This document shows, one piece after another, positions 12,051-20,640 of a stretch of 64,000 nt of DNA; the stretch's first letter is position 1, and every line of letters starts with the position of its first letter. Made by a program: the position numbers and the translations under genes. The notes beneath the pieces are model-generated. The model did not search any database. It saw only the letters and a list, made by a program, of their open reading frames with translations, and had not been told where the DNA came from. The stretch is from Flavobacteriales bacterium. GTDB taxonomy: Bacteria > Bacteroidota > Bacteroidia > Flavobacteriales_D > Crocinitomicaceae. Location of the stretch: the NCBI GenBank assembly GCA_947500875.1, contig CANMUN010000004.1:19455-83454 (forward strand), written 5' to 3'.

Positions 12051-12603
12051 AATGGAGTTTAAGTTCTGGATGTTGTGAAAGGAATTTCTCGTCGAGTTCC
12101 CGTGTGTCTCCGATGATTTTTGCGGGATTTCCACCAATTATTGCATAATCAGGAAATTCGCCCTTAAGATAACTGTAAGCCTGCACCAAGCACCCCTTTC
12201 CCAGTTTCGTACCTGGCATTAGGGTACTGTGAGGTCCTATAAACGAGTACCTTCCGATGTGAATGGAACCCGTTACATAACCTATCATTTCTTTTCCAGC
12301 ATAGGAAGGTCCATACAGGCGTATGGATTGATGGCTTGAATGGGAAGTAATGACGCAATGAGTTGTTATTTGTGTTCCCTCCCCAATTTCAATGCCGTGG
12401 CTTGCTTCTATTACGTTAAAATGACCGATGTAGACGTATTTACCAAGGGTCAGTTGTTCAGGATGATCAATGAACGTGTGGGAAGATATACGCGTGCCTT
12501 TTATTCGTGCACCTCTTGCATCTCGAATGCCGTAGCGTATGGTGGGGGTCATATCCACAAGGCGACGTAAAACACGATGAAATAACGAGTTGCTTGACTT
12601 CAT
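12028..12603 (-). CDS. Hexapeptide-repeat acyltransferase
   Basis: A 191-residue left-handed beta-helix protein, with start chosen at 12603 (MKSSNSLFHRVLRRLVDMTP); the longer frame covers the divergent gene. Hexapeptide repeats are seen as LTLGKYVYIG, IEIGEGTQI, IHIGRYSFIG and TKLGKGCLV. VITSHSSH holds the likely catalytic His, and GGNPAKIIG is the usual end of the helix. The family O- or N-acetylates sugars. It is first in a minus-strand trio with polymerase and glycosyltransferase, so it probably decorates the polysaccharide. Confidence 0.9.
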   Translation of the reverse strand: MKSSNSLFHRVLRRLVDMTPTIRYGIRDARGARIKGTRISSHTFIDHPEQLTLGKYVYIGHFNVIEASHGIEIGEGTQITTHCVITSHSSHQSIRLYGPSYAGKEMIGYVTGSIHIGRYSFIGPHSTLMPGTKLGKGCLVQAYSYLKGEFPDYAIIGGNPAKIIGDTRELDEKFLSQHPELKLHYESWTST

Positions 12604-12690
12604 TTTGTGTAAAGATACTAAATGCGCCTTATTCAAAACCTCGTATGGAAAACTCCTGAAGCTCACCTCAGGGGTTGATGAGGATTCTTG

Positions 12691-12698
12691 TACTTTTG
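12691..12698 (+). promoter_or_regulatory. Promoter -7 element upstream of the plus-strand sugar operon
   Basis: TACTTTTG matches TAnnTTTG and ends 4 bases before the ATG at 12703. It lies between divergent genes and would drive the six-gene run to 18986. Confidence 0.6.
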
Positions 12699-12702
12699 TT
12701 AC

Positions 12703-13812
12703 ATGCCCGATGCCCCGATGAAGATAGTTCACCTTAGCAGCGCCCATCCCGACCGTGATGTTCGAATTTTCTTGAAGGAATGCTGTTCTTTGGCATCTCG
12801 ATTTCCCGAAGCCGAAGTGCATTTGGTGTTGTCGGGTGTCGAAGAGCGAAAAGAGGCCAACGTTTACATACATTCCGTTCCTGCCAAAACGGGAAGCCGC
12901 CTCCGAAGAATGTGGTATACCGTTAATCAGGTTTATCGAAAGGGTTTAGAATTGGACGGTGACCTGTACCATTTGCACGACCCAGAATTGCTTCGAATAG
13001 CGCTCAAACTGAAAAAACGGGGTAAAAAGGTGATTTATGACGCCCACGAAGATTTACCCAGGCAATTGTTGGGAAAAAGCTATCTGCCCTTCAAGAAAGT
13101 ACTGTCAAGGTTTTTTGAACGGTACGAAAACTGGGTGGTCCGCAATCTCGATGCGGTGATTACAGCGACTCCCTTTATTCGCGATCGATTTCTCAAGGTG
13201 CATTCGAATACTGTGGATGTCAATAACTATCCCTTGCTTTCGGAAATGTCCTTTGAGTCCTCCCAAAAGGAACGAAGCCACATATGCTACATAGGAGGTA
13301 TAAGCAGCATACGGGGAATTTCTCAATTAGTTGACGCCATGCAATTCACCCAAACCACCCTTGAGTTAGCGGGAGAACTCTCGGAAAATTACCGGTTGGA
13401 ATTATGCCAATCCCAAGGTTGGCAAAAGGTAATTCCACGAGGTCATATTACCCGAGAAATGGCCACAGAAATAAAAAATAGTGCTTTTGCGGGCATTGTT
13501 ACTTTTCTTCCTTTTCCCAATCATGTGAATGCTCAACCGAATAAAATTTTTGAATATTTGGCTTCCGGCATTCCCGTAATTGGTTCCAATTTTCCGATGT
13601 GGAGGATTCTTCTTGAGGACCAAAATATTGGGTTGTGCGTTGAACCTGAAAATCCTAAGTCCATCGCTGAAGCCATTGAGTATCTGCGAATCAACCCAGC
13701 AATTGCCCGAGAGATGGGCGAACGGGGTAGGCAAATGGTACTGGAAAAATTCAATTGGTCAGTAGAAGAGGAGAAATTGGTGCGTTGTTACAAATCATTA
13801 ATGGGGATATGA
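12703..13812 (+). CDS. Glycosyltransferase family 4
   Basis: A GT-B glycosyltransferase of about 369 residues: N-terminal MKIVHLSSAHPDRDVRIFLK and LYHLHDPELLRIALKLKKRG, then YDAHEDLPRQ, and C-terminal FAGIVTFLPFPNHVNAQPNK with KIFEYLASGIPVIGSNFPMW, the conserved donor-site region. ATG codons lie at 12688, 12703 and 12718. I favour 12703 because it sits just after the -7 element, as in two other genes here; 12718 is possible. The protein resembles transferases that act on lipid-linked sugars in EPS or O-antigen loci. The next gene overlaps by ATGA. Confidence 0.9.
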   Translation: MPDAPMKIVHLSSAHPDRDVRIFLKECCSLASRFPEAEVHLVLSGVEERKEANVYIHSVPAKTGSRLRRMWYTVNQVYRKGLELDGDLYHLHDPELLRIALKLKKRGKKVIYDAHEDLPRQLLGKSYLPFKKVLSRFFERYENWVVRNLDAVITATPFIRDRFLKVHSNTVDVNNYPLLSEMSFESSQKERSHICYIGGISSIRGISQLVDAMQFTQTTLELAGELSENYRLELCQSQGWQKVIPRGHITREMATEIKNSAFAGIVTFLPFPNHVNAQPNKIFEYLASGIPVIGSNFPMWRILLEDQNIGLCVEPENPKSIAEAIEYLRINPAIAREMGERGRQMVLEKFNWSVEEEKLVRCYKSLMGI

Positions 13813-15053
13813 GGTTGAATTTTCCAAGAGTCTATGAAATTGCCTTGATGTTACTGGTTTCCATTTGGATGATCCTTCCGGGGCTCACCGGTTTGTTAGG
13901 CATGCTGTTTTTATGCTTGGTGATTTTTGGGGCAATCCGAAAGGAATTAGTGTTTGAACGAAACGGGTGGTTATGGGCAATTTTTCTATTCTTTCCTTTT
14001 TATGCCTTGTATGCGTTGAATTCCGTCGATTCACATCCCGCTATGTTTGGTTTGGAGAAAAAACTATCTTTTCTGTTATTTCCTTTGGTATTTTCGTTTG
14101 TGCCGACCTTTTCGCTTAACAAACGAAGGATAGAAAACGGGTTTTTGTTCGCCTTGTTTTTGATGTTAATTCTGTGTTATTTGGGTGCATTTTTCAATTA
14201 TGAGGAGCACAATTACAATACAGCTTATTTGTTCTCGTCTCATTTCTCAGGATTGTTTCATCACCCTACGTATGTTTCTGTTTTTTGTGCCTTGGGGATT
14301 TACCTCCTTTTTCAACGTTGGCAATACCCACATTCCTTAAGAGAACACCTGTTAGCGGCCCTTGGCATCCTCTTTCTATGCTACACCCATGTACATTTGG
14401 AAAGTTTGTCTGGATTGATATTCGCCGCACTACTCATGGCCATGCTGCTGGGATATTGGTTGTTAAAAAAACAGGGTTGGGCCTTGCTTATTGGCGTTTT
14501 TACCGTTGGTATATTCGTTTTCTACCTGGGAATTTATTTCATACCTTCCTTACGAAGCAATGTGTCAGATTCCCTTAATTTCGCGATGAATTATTGCAAG
14601 GATCCTTACGGTTATACCCACCTGCCACGAGGTGAAATCCGGGGCAACGATGCGCGTTTAATCTTGTGGACCGCTTCCGCCGATATTCTGAGCGAACATC
14701 CCAACGGGGTGGGAGTAGGAAATTTACCCACTGCCATGGAAGCAAAACTCTTGCAATACGGCCAAGTTAACTTGGCAAAAGAGCACTTGAACTCGCACAA
14801 CCAATTTTTTCATACGGCCATTGAAACGGGTTGGATAGGTCTTGTTTGGTTTGTTTTTTTGGTGCTTGGACTGATCATTTGGGGCCTCAGAAATGCCTGG
14901 GGAATTCTTGTGCTGGTAACGGCAAGTTTCGCTTTTAATGGCCTATTTGAGTCCATGCTGGAACGTCAATCAGGCATCGTTTTCTGGTTGCTATGGTCTT
15001 GTTTATGCCTAGGACTTCACCGCTCATTCAAATCAGCAAATCATGATTCCTGA
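13809..15053 (+). CDS. O-antigen ligase/polymerase family protein
   Basis: A 414-residue membrane protein with roughly ten hydrophobic segments and a large extracytoplasmic loop. The start at 13809 (MRLNFPRVYEIALMLLV) overlaps the previous stop as ATGA; a longer frame from 13755 lies inside the transferase. The core with HFSGLFHHPTYVSVFCALG and, after the big loop, LNSHNQFFHTAIETGWIGL matches the O-antigen ligase (Wzy_C) family. It is the second such protein in this locus, only 1.8 kb from the first but on the other strand, so one may be polymerase and one ligase; this is inference. Confidence 0.86.
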   Translation: MRLNFPRVYEIALMLLVSIWMILPGLTGLLGMLFLCLVIFGAIRKELVFERNGWLWAIFLFFPFYALYALNSVDSHPAMFGLEKKLSFLLFPLVFSFVPTFSLNKRRIENGFLFALFLMLILCYLGAFFNYEEHNYNTAYLFSSHFSGLFHHPTYVSVFCALGIYLLFQRWQYPHSLREHLLAALGILFLCYTHVHLESLSGLIFAALLMAMLLGYWLLKKQGWALLIGVFTVGIFVFYLGIYFIPSLRSNVSDSLNFAMNYCKDPYGYTHLPRGEIRGNDARLILWTASADILSEHPNGVGVGNLPTAMEAKLLQYGQVNLAKEHLNSHNQFFHTAIETGWIGLVWFVFLVLGLIIWGLRNAWGILVLVTASFAFNGLFESMLERQSGIVFWLLWSCLCLGLHRSFKSANHDS

Positions 15054-16047
15054 AGTTTCGGTGGTTATCCCCTGTTTGAACGAAGCACGATACATCGATA
15101 ATTGCGTGCTTTCCTTGCTTTCCAACGGTTTTCCGCAGGAAAGCATGGAGGTTTTAGTGGTCGATGGGGGTTCTTTAGACGGTACCTTATCCGTACTTCA
15201 ACAGCTTTCTGAGAATCACCCTCAAGTAGGTGTTTTACACAACCCAGAACGCATTACACCTGTTTCACTTAACTTGGGAATTGCCGCCGCAGCGGGAAAG
15301 TACATTCTGATTTCAAGCGCTCACGCTGCCTTCGAGCAGGGTTATATTAGTCATTTGTTAGGGGCTTTGAAAAGCCATCCTGAAGCCATTGCTGTGGGCG
15401 GTATCATGGAAACCAAGGTTAAGAACAGTACGCCTGTTTCAGAGTCCATTCGAACCGTGCTCATGCATCCTTTGGGGGTTGGGAATTCCAAATTCAGAAC
15501 CGGTGTCGACAAAATGACCTCGGTGGATACCGTTCCTTTTGGGCTTTACCGCGCTGCGCTGTTAAAAGCCTCGGGGGGGTATGACGAACGGCTCATACGC
15601 AATCACGACATGGAACTCTCCAAAAGGCTTTTAGCCCAAGGAGGAAAAATTTACCTTCTCCCTGAGGCAAAATGCACTTATTTTGCTCGCGAATCTTTGG
15701 GGGCCATGGCTAAAAACAATTTTAAGAACGGAAAGTGGAATCTAAAAACCGTTTGGATTACACGAACGTTTTCCTCGTTGAGCTTAAGGCATTTTATTCC
15801 TTTACTCTTTTTAGGATCATGGTCCTTGCCACTTTTGCTAGCATTGGCAGATGTTCGTTGGTTTTTTGCGGCACTTGGAATCATCACCTTCTATCAAACG
15901 GTGCTGGCAGTTTTTGCATGGAAGGCCCGAAATGGATTAAACCGCTTTATTTGGATGCTAGTAGCCTTTAATGCCTTGCATTTTTCCTACGGACTTGGTT
16001 CCATGACGGGTTTATTCAGTTTACCTTTTACCTCCCGAAAACCATGA
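15043..16047 (+). CDS. Glycosyltransferase family 2, ExoA-like
   Basis: A 334-residue protein with a GT-A domain in the first 230 residues (EVSVVIPCLNEARYIDNCV, VVDGGSLDGTL) and two or three C-terminal membrane segments. The DXD-type region is less clear, but NHDMELSKRLLAQGG is the usual acceptor-side motif. This layout resembles succinoglycan ExoA-type transferases that work at the inner face of the inner membrane. It overlaps the ligase gene by 11 bases and the next gene by 4, so it is within an operon. Confidence 0.9.
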   Translation: MIPEVSVVIPCLNEARYIDNCVLSLLSNGFPQESMEVLVVDGGSLDGTLSVLQQLSENHPQVGVLHNPERITPVSLNLGIAAAAGKYILISSAHAAFEQGYISHLLGALKSHPEAIAVGGIMETKVKNSTPVSESIRTVLMHPLGVGNSKFRTGVDKMTSVDTVPFGLYRAALLKASGGYDERLIRNHDMELSKRLLAQGGKIYLLPEAKCTYFARESLGAMAKNNFKNGKWNLKTVWITRTFSSLSLRHFIPLLFLGSWSLPLLLALADVRWFFAALGIITFYQTVLAVFAWKARNGLNRFIWMLVAFNALHFSYGLGSMTGLFSLPFTSRKP

Positions 16048-17189
16048 GTGCTCAAGACCATTACCGAATCGACCTTGCCCGTTTTTTGGACATCCATTAC
16101 GATCAAATTTCCTTGTATTGGAAGGGAAGGGTTGGTTTGTTTGCCGTGTTGAAAGCCATGGGAGTTGGGCCGGGTGATGAGGTAATTCTTCCGGCATTTA
16201 CGTGCGTAGTGGTTCCAAACGCCATTCTCTACACAGGGGCAACTCCTGTTTATGCAGACATCAATCCAAGCAGTCTGTGCTGCGATGTTCAAAGCATCGA
16301 AAAAGCCATTACACCCAAGACCAAGGTCCTCCTCATTCAGAACATGTTGGGCCTGAGTTACAAGGTCCATGAGCTCGTAGCCTTGGCAAAGGCACACGGT
16401 ATTTATACCATCGAGGATTGCACGCACGGTTTTGGTGGAAAATACCAGGGACAATTCAATGGTCTCATCAGCGATGCTGCTTTTTTCTCCAGCCAATGGA
16501 ATAAGCCATTTTCCACCGGAATAGGGGGGATGTTGGTCGTCAATAACCCAGCATTAAAGGAACCCCTTCAAAAGATCAATGCGACGTTATTGCCCCCAGG
16601 TTTCAAAGACCGCACTGTTTTATCAGCCTTGATTTGGGCGAGGACCTACCTCCTGAAAGGTTACACCTATTGGACTTTGCTACGGTGCTACCGATGGCTG
16701 AGTAAAAAAGGATGGGTCATTGGCTCTTCGAGCACCGAAGAATTATCAGGAACCACCATGCCTGAGGGGTATTTTAAAAACATGAGCCAAGTGCAATGCC
16801 GCATTGGAAAAATAGCCTTAAAATCCCTAACCGATGCAATGATCATTCGAAAAACGAATGCCTTAAAAGTGCACGAATGGTTGGTTAAACATGACAAAAC
16901 GTGCGTTCCTGAATCCCACATCGAAGACCACGCTTTCCTGAAATATCCTTTATTGGTCCAAGACCGTGGAGCCTTCCTTGAAAAGGCAGAAAAGGCACGG
17001 TTACCCTTGGGAGATTGGTTCGTTTCGCCACTGCATCCTGTTAAATCTTCCTTGATCCCGTGGGGTCTTAACATCGATGAATACCCCCATGCTTGTTACA
17101 TTAGTGAACACATTGTCAACCTTCCCTTGGAGGGAGATTTATCAAGATTGATTAATTTTCTCGAACTTTACCAAAACGAAATCCTATAG
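16044..17189 (+). CDS. DegT/DnrJ/EryC1/StrS-family PLP protein
   Basis: A 381-residue member of the sugar aminotransferase fold. VGPGDEVILPAFTCVVVPNA and ATPVYADINPSSLCCDV match the family, the PLP-phosphate region is IYTIEDCTHGFGG, and the expected Schiff-base Lys is in SSQWNKPFSTGIGG. The sequence around the Lys differs from the SFHAVKN form seen in the next gene. Sugar aminotransferases of this type make 3- or 4-amino-sugars for surface glycans. It overlaps the upstream transferase by 4 bases. A substrate cannot be assigned. Confidence 0.87.
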   Translation: MSAQDHYRIDLARFLDIHYDQISLYWKGRVGLFAVLKAMGVGPGDEVILPAFTCVVVPNAILYTGATPVYADINPSSLCCDVQSIEKAITPKTKVLLIQNMLGLSYKVHELVALAKAHGIYTIEDCTHGFGGKYQGQFNGLISDAAFFSSQWNKPFSTGIGGMLVVNNPALKEPLQKINATLLPPGFKDRTVLSALIWARTYLLKGYTYWTLLRCYRWLSKKGWVIGSSSTEELSGTTMPEGYFKNMSQVQCRIGKIALKSLTDAMIIRKTNALKVHEWLVKHDKTCVPESHIEDHAFLKYPLLVQDRGAFLEKAEKARLPLGDWFVSPLHPVKSSLIPWGLNIDEYPHACYISEHIVNLPLEGDLSRLINFLELYQNEIL

Positions 17190-17190
17190 T

Positions 17191-18396
17191 ATGCTTCCTT
17201 TTTCTCCACCCCGAATCGACCAAAAAACCATCGACGAAGTTATTGATACGTTGAAAAGCGGTTGGATTTCAACAGGACCCAAAACCAAATTATTTGAAAA
17301 GAAAGTAACGGAGTACGTGGGGTGTAAAACAACCGTTGCCGTAAGCGCTTGGACCACGGGAATGGAAGTCGCGTTGCGTTGGTGGGGCATCGGACCCGGA
17401 GATGAGGTCATCATCCCTGTGTATACCTATTGCGCAAGTGCGAACGTGGTGTTGCATACCGGCGCGAAAGTGGTCATGGTTGATATCAATCCCGACGATT
17501 TTAACATCAGCATTGAATCCATTCGTAAGGCCATTACTCCCAATACGAAAGCCATCATGCCAGTGGATATTGCGGGATTGCCCTGCGATTTTGATGCCAT
17601 CAAGCAACTTGTGGAAGAGGCGAAACCCTTGTTTACTCCATCAAACGAAGAGCAGCGAAAATTAGGTAGGATATTGATTGCCTCAGACGCGGCCCATAGT
17701 TTTGGCGCCACCTATAAAGGAATTCAAATGGGCGCAGTAGCGGACATTACCTGTTTTTCTTTTCATGCGGTAAAGAATTTGACCACTGCGGAAGGAGGAG
17801 CCATTTGCTTTAACTTACCGGATGCCTTCGACCACGATGAATTGTACAAGTTGTTCTGCATTAAAATCTTACACGGCCAATCCAAAGATGCCCTGGCGAA
17901 AATGCAAAAGGGGGCTTGGCGTTACGACGTCATTGAGCCCGGATATAAGTGCAATATGACCGACCTACAAGCCGCAATTGGCCTGGTGGAACTGTCGCGT
18001 TACGATGAAACGTTAACCCGCAGAAGGGAAATTTTCGAGCAGTATGCCACGTCTTTTGCAGGCTTAGATTGGGCTGAAAATCCGGTGCGAGAAGACGCTG
18101 AGAGGGTTTCTTGCTGCCATTTATACCAGTTGAACATCAAAGGAATTACGGAGGCACAACGCGACGCCATCATGCACGAAATTTTTGAGCAAGATATTTC
18201 AGTGAATGTCCATTTTCAGCCTTTGGCCTTGCTCACGGCGTACAAGAATTTAGGGTATAATATTTCGGATTATCCGGTGGCCTATGATAAATATTCCCGC
18301 GAAATTTCTTTGCCGATTTATTACAACCTGACCAACGAACAAGTTGATAGCGTTATTCACGCGGTAAAAGTAGCATACCTTAAGGTTATGGGATGA
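17191..18396 (+). CDS. DegT/DnrJ/EryC1/StrS-family aminotransferase
   Basis: A 401-residue PLP enzyme whose features are canonical: PPRIDQKTIDEVIDTLKSGW at the N-terminus, GPGDEVIIPVYTYCASANV, the Asp of SDAAHSFGATYKG that holds the pyridine nitrogen, and the catalytic Lys in CFSFHAVKNLTTAEGG. The C-terminal half shows YKCNMTDLQAAIGLVEL. It transfers an amino group from glutamate to a nucleotide-linked keto-sugar for surface polysaccharide. One base separates it from the previous PLP gene; the next gene overlaps by 4 bases. Confidence 0.92.
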   Translation: MLPFSPPRIDQKTIDEVIDTLKSGWISTGPKTKLFEKKVTEYVGCKTTVAVSAWTTGMEVALRWWGIGPGDEVIIPVYTYCASANVVLHTGAKVVMVDINPDDFNISIESIRKAITPNTKAIMPVDIAGLPCDFDAIKQLVEEAKPLFTPSNEEQRKLGRILIASDAAHSFGATYKGIQMGAVADITCFSFHAVKNLTTAEGGAICFNLPDAFDHDELYKLFCIKILHGQSKDALAKMQKGAWRYDVIEPGYKCNMTDLQAAIGLVELSRYDETLTRRREIFEQYATSFAGLDWAENPVREDAERVSCCHLYQLNIKGITEAQRDAIMHEIFEQDISVNVHFQPLALLTAYKNLGYNISDYPVAYDKYSREISLPIYYNLTNEQVDSVIHAVKVAYLKVMG

Positions 18397-18986
18397 AGCG
18401 GTTAATGGACCTTTTCATGTCGTTGGTTATTCTTGCCCTGTTTTTTCCGGTTGGATTGCTGCTGTCACTGTGCATTGTGTTGGAATCCAAGGGTGGGGTT
18501 TTTTACCGGCAAGAACGAATAGGAAGGAAGGGAAAACCCTTTAAATTAATTAAGTTTCGTTCTATGCGTCCCAATGCCGAACGAGAAGGAAAGCTTACCG
18601 TTGGAGAGCGCGATCCTAGGGTAACGCGTATGGGGACCTTCATCCGAAAATACAAGTTGGATGAGTTCCCTCAATTCATCAACGTGCTGAAAGGGGAAAT
18701 GAGTGTGGTGGGTCCACGTCCTGAGGTGTTGGAGTATGTGGCAAAATACAGCGATGAACAGCGAAGGGTTTTGGATTTTAAGCCAGGAATTACTGATTTG
18801 GCCTCTATTACCTATTTTGAGGAAAATAAATTGTTAGCGAACGCCGTGGATCCTCAACAGACCTATATTGAGGAAATCATGCCGGCGAAAATTCGCATTA
18901 ACTTGGCCTATCAAGCCAACGCTACCGTTTGGAGTGATTTAGGCGTGGTTTGGAAAACGGCTCTAAGAATGGTTTGGAAGCCATAA
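18393..18986 (+). CDS. Initiating sugar-phosphate transferase (bacterial sugar transferase family)
   Basis: A 197-residue PglC/WcaJ-type phosphoglycosyl transferase: one N-terminal hydrophobic segment (LFMSLVILALFFPVGLLLSL), then GGVFYRQERIGRKGKPFKL, KFRSMRPNAE, the DE motif in KLDEFPQFINVLKGEMS, and VGPRPEVLEYV. It starts glycan assembly by moving a sugar phosphate to undecaprenyl phosphate. At 197 residues it is the short, single-helix form. It ends the plus-strand polysaccharide operon and starts with an ATGA overlap. Confidence 0.95.
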   Translation: MKRLMDLFMSLVILALFFPVGLLLSLCIVLESKGGVFYRQERIGRKGKPFKLIKFRSMRPNAEREGKLTVGERDPRVTRMGTFIRKYKLDEFPQFINVLKGEMSVVGPRPEVLEYVAKYSDEQRRVLDFKPGITDLASITYFEENKLLANAVDPQQTYIEEIMPAKIRINLAYQANATVWSDLGVVWKTALRMVWKP

Positions 18987-19001
18987 TAATCATGACACTA
19001 T

Positions 19002-19850
19002 TTAGTGTAATTCCAACGAATAAGAGAATGCTCGTTGCTGCAACGGGGCTAAACGCACGATTCCCACTTTTTGTTCTAAGGTTCCGTCGGAGTCCATGGA
19101 ATCTGCCCAACCCCACCACGGTTCGATGCAGAAAAACGGAGCGCCCGGTTTGGTCCATAAGCCTACAGCGCTCCAATCCTCGCAGTACAGGGTGAGCAAT
19201 CGAGTACCGTCGTTTTTGCCAAATCCGATGGATTGAAAGGGAGGGGATTTGACTACGATCGCATCCGAAGCGAATAGCTCGTCGCTTAGTTTGAACCTTC
19301 GATTTAATGAAAGATCCCGGGTTGCACCGTTGTAGTAGTTGCCTGAGATGAGGTGCTGCTTTACGTTGTATTCGCCTCCAAAATCCAGCCAAAATTCGTC
19401 CAAGGTACCTTCCAGGTGAAATCCAGGGTGTCCGCCAAGGCTAAACAGCAATTCTTCGCGTCCAGGATTGAAGACACCATGCTTTATTTCAAGACTGTGG
19501 TCGGTTAAAGTATAGGTGACGTGTAATTCAAATGCTAACGGATACTGCGCTCGAGTAACTTCGTTGTCCGTAAGGCATAAGGTAATCGAGGTTGGGCTTT
19601 GGTCAACCAGTTGAAAATTTTGGTCGCGGGCGAAACCGTGTTGGCGCATCGCGTATGCTTTTCCATTATACGTGTACTCGTCTTTCAACAACCTTCCAAC
19701 TATGGGAAATAAGATAGGGCAGAAGCGGTTCCAAATTTGTTCGTCTTTTCGCCAAATCAGGTTTTCTTGACCCCTGACGCACAATTCCTGAAGTTCCGCT
19801 CCGTGAGGCGAAACAGTGGCCTCTATCAATCCATTGGAAATATGAAACAT
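19002..19850 (-). CDS. Aldose 1-epimerase family protein
   Basis: A 282-residue galactose-mutarotase-like beta-sandwich: MFHISNGLIEATVSPHGAEL at the N-terminus, FPIVGRLLKDEYTY, MRQHGFARD with the likely His, LGGHPGFHL, and PFFCIEPWWGWADS with the catalytic Glu near the C-terminus. It interconverts anomers of a sugar or sugar phosphate. It resembles the LacX-like branch rather than classical GalM. It follows the T9SS protein gene after 2 bases on the minus strand, so the two may be co-transcribed. Confidence 0.9.
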   Translation of the reverse strand: MFHISNGLIEATVSPHGAELQELCVRGQENLIWRKDEQIWNRFCPILFPIVGRLLKDEYTYNGKAYAMRQHGFARDQNFQLVDQSPTSITLCLTDNEVTRAQYPLAFELHVTYTLTDHSLEIKHGVFNPGREELLFSLGGHPGFHLEGTLDEFWLDFGGEYNVKQHLISGNYYNGATRDLSLNRRFKLSDELFASDAIVVKSPPFQSIGFGKNDGTRLLTLYCEDWSAVGLWTKPGAPFFCIEPWWGWADSMDSDGTLEQKVGIVRLAPLQQRAFSYSLELH

Positions 19851-19852
19851 CG

Positions 19853-20485
19853 CTACAGCTTGATGAAGGGCGCTTGTTCGTAGGATGATGGAACGTAAAA
19901 AAAGTACGTGCCTGCAGGAAGAAAATTCAAAGGCAAGGAGAGTTGTTTGCCGTTAACGGTACCATGAGCCACGGTTTTTCCTTCCATGCTTCGAATCTCA
20001 TAAGGTAAATGGAAATAGGTTTGCTGGAATTCTATGGATAAAAAATCACGGGCAGGATTCGGTGCAATCGAAAAGGATGCTTGGGCGGATAGGCGGTTAA
20101 TTTCAGCGCTGCCGTAACTAAAATAGCAGGTATCATTGACCAATAATTCATTGCCATAGATGAATTCAAACGTGAGTGGCTCGCACCACAAGGCTCCCGT
20201 TAGTTCTATCGGATAGTCTTGGGAAGTTTGACCGAGTTGTCCGAAATAAAACATGGTGCCCGTGGCTAAGGTGTCGCCTTGACAATTAAAAACAGTGCTA
20301 ACATAAGGGTAATTTATGAGGGTGTTTTGGCTTCCGTTGAATTGTATGCTGGCCCAATAGGCATTGGGCTGCAAGCTATCCGGGTATACTCCTGTGAGGC
20401 TAAGATTGGCACAGCCTACTTGAGCTTGACAGCAAATATTGAAAAACAACAGGCAGGAAAATAAGAACCTTTGAACTGATGACAT
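19853..20485 (-). CDS. Secreted protein with T9SS type A sorting domain
   Basis: A 210-residue protein with a signal peptide (LFSCLLFFNICCQAQ), a Cys-containing central domain of about 100 residues that I do not recognise, and a C-terminal T9SS type A domain (ASFSIAPNPARDFLSIEF, then LPLNFLPAGTYFFYV). It would be exported through Sec and the type IX system to the surface or medium. No catalytic motif is visible. It is just upstream of the epimerase gene. Confidence 0.82.
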   Translation of the reverse strand: MSSVQRFLFSCLLFFNICCQAQVGCANLSLTGVYPDSLQPNAYWASIQFNGSQNTLINYPYVSTVFNCQGDTLATGTMFYFGQLGQTSQDYPIELTGALWCEPLTFEFIYGNELLVNDTCYFSYGSAEINRLSAQASFSIAPNPARDFLSIEFQQTYFHLPYEIRSMEGKTVAHGTVNGKQLSLPLNFLPAGTYFFYVPSSYEQAPFIKL

Positions 20486-20608
20486 TGGATTTTTAAACGA
20501 AGATAAGAAATGATTTCAGTTTAATGTATGGGCATTTAAAGTTGTAAATTTTACAATTAACGGAGTATTTTGTTGCATTTTCAGCCTCTTTGATCTTGAG
20601 CCATTGCA

Positions 20609-20616
20609 TATTTTTG
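20609..20616 (+). promoter_or_regulatory. Promoter -7 element for the hydroxylase-like gene
   Basis: TATTTTTG fits TAnnTTTG and lies 24 bases before the ATG at 20641. A TTTG at 20589-20592 could serve as -33 element, 16 bases upstream. Confidence 0.6.
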
Positions 20617-20640
20617 GTGTGTTCCACTTAAGGTAAATTC

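Noticed and set aside
15987..16496. 169-codon minus-strand frame
   Set aside because: It covers the start of a clear DegT-family gene and the end of a GT2 gene on the plus strand, both with strong motifs.
18922..19392. 156-codon minus-strand frame
   Set aside because: It overlaps the sugar transferase end and the aldose epimerase in another frame; its product is a basic low-quality sequence without motifs.
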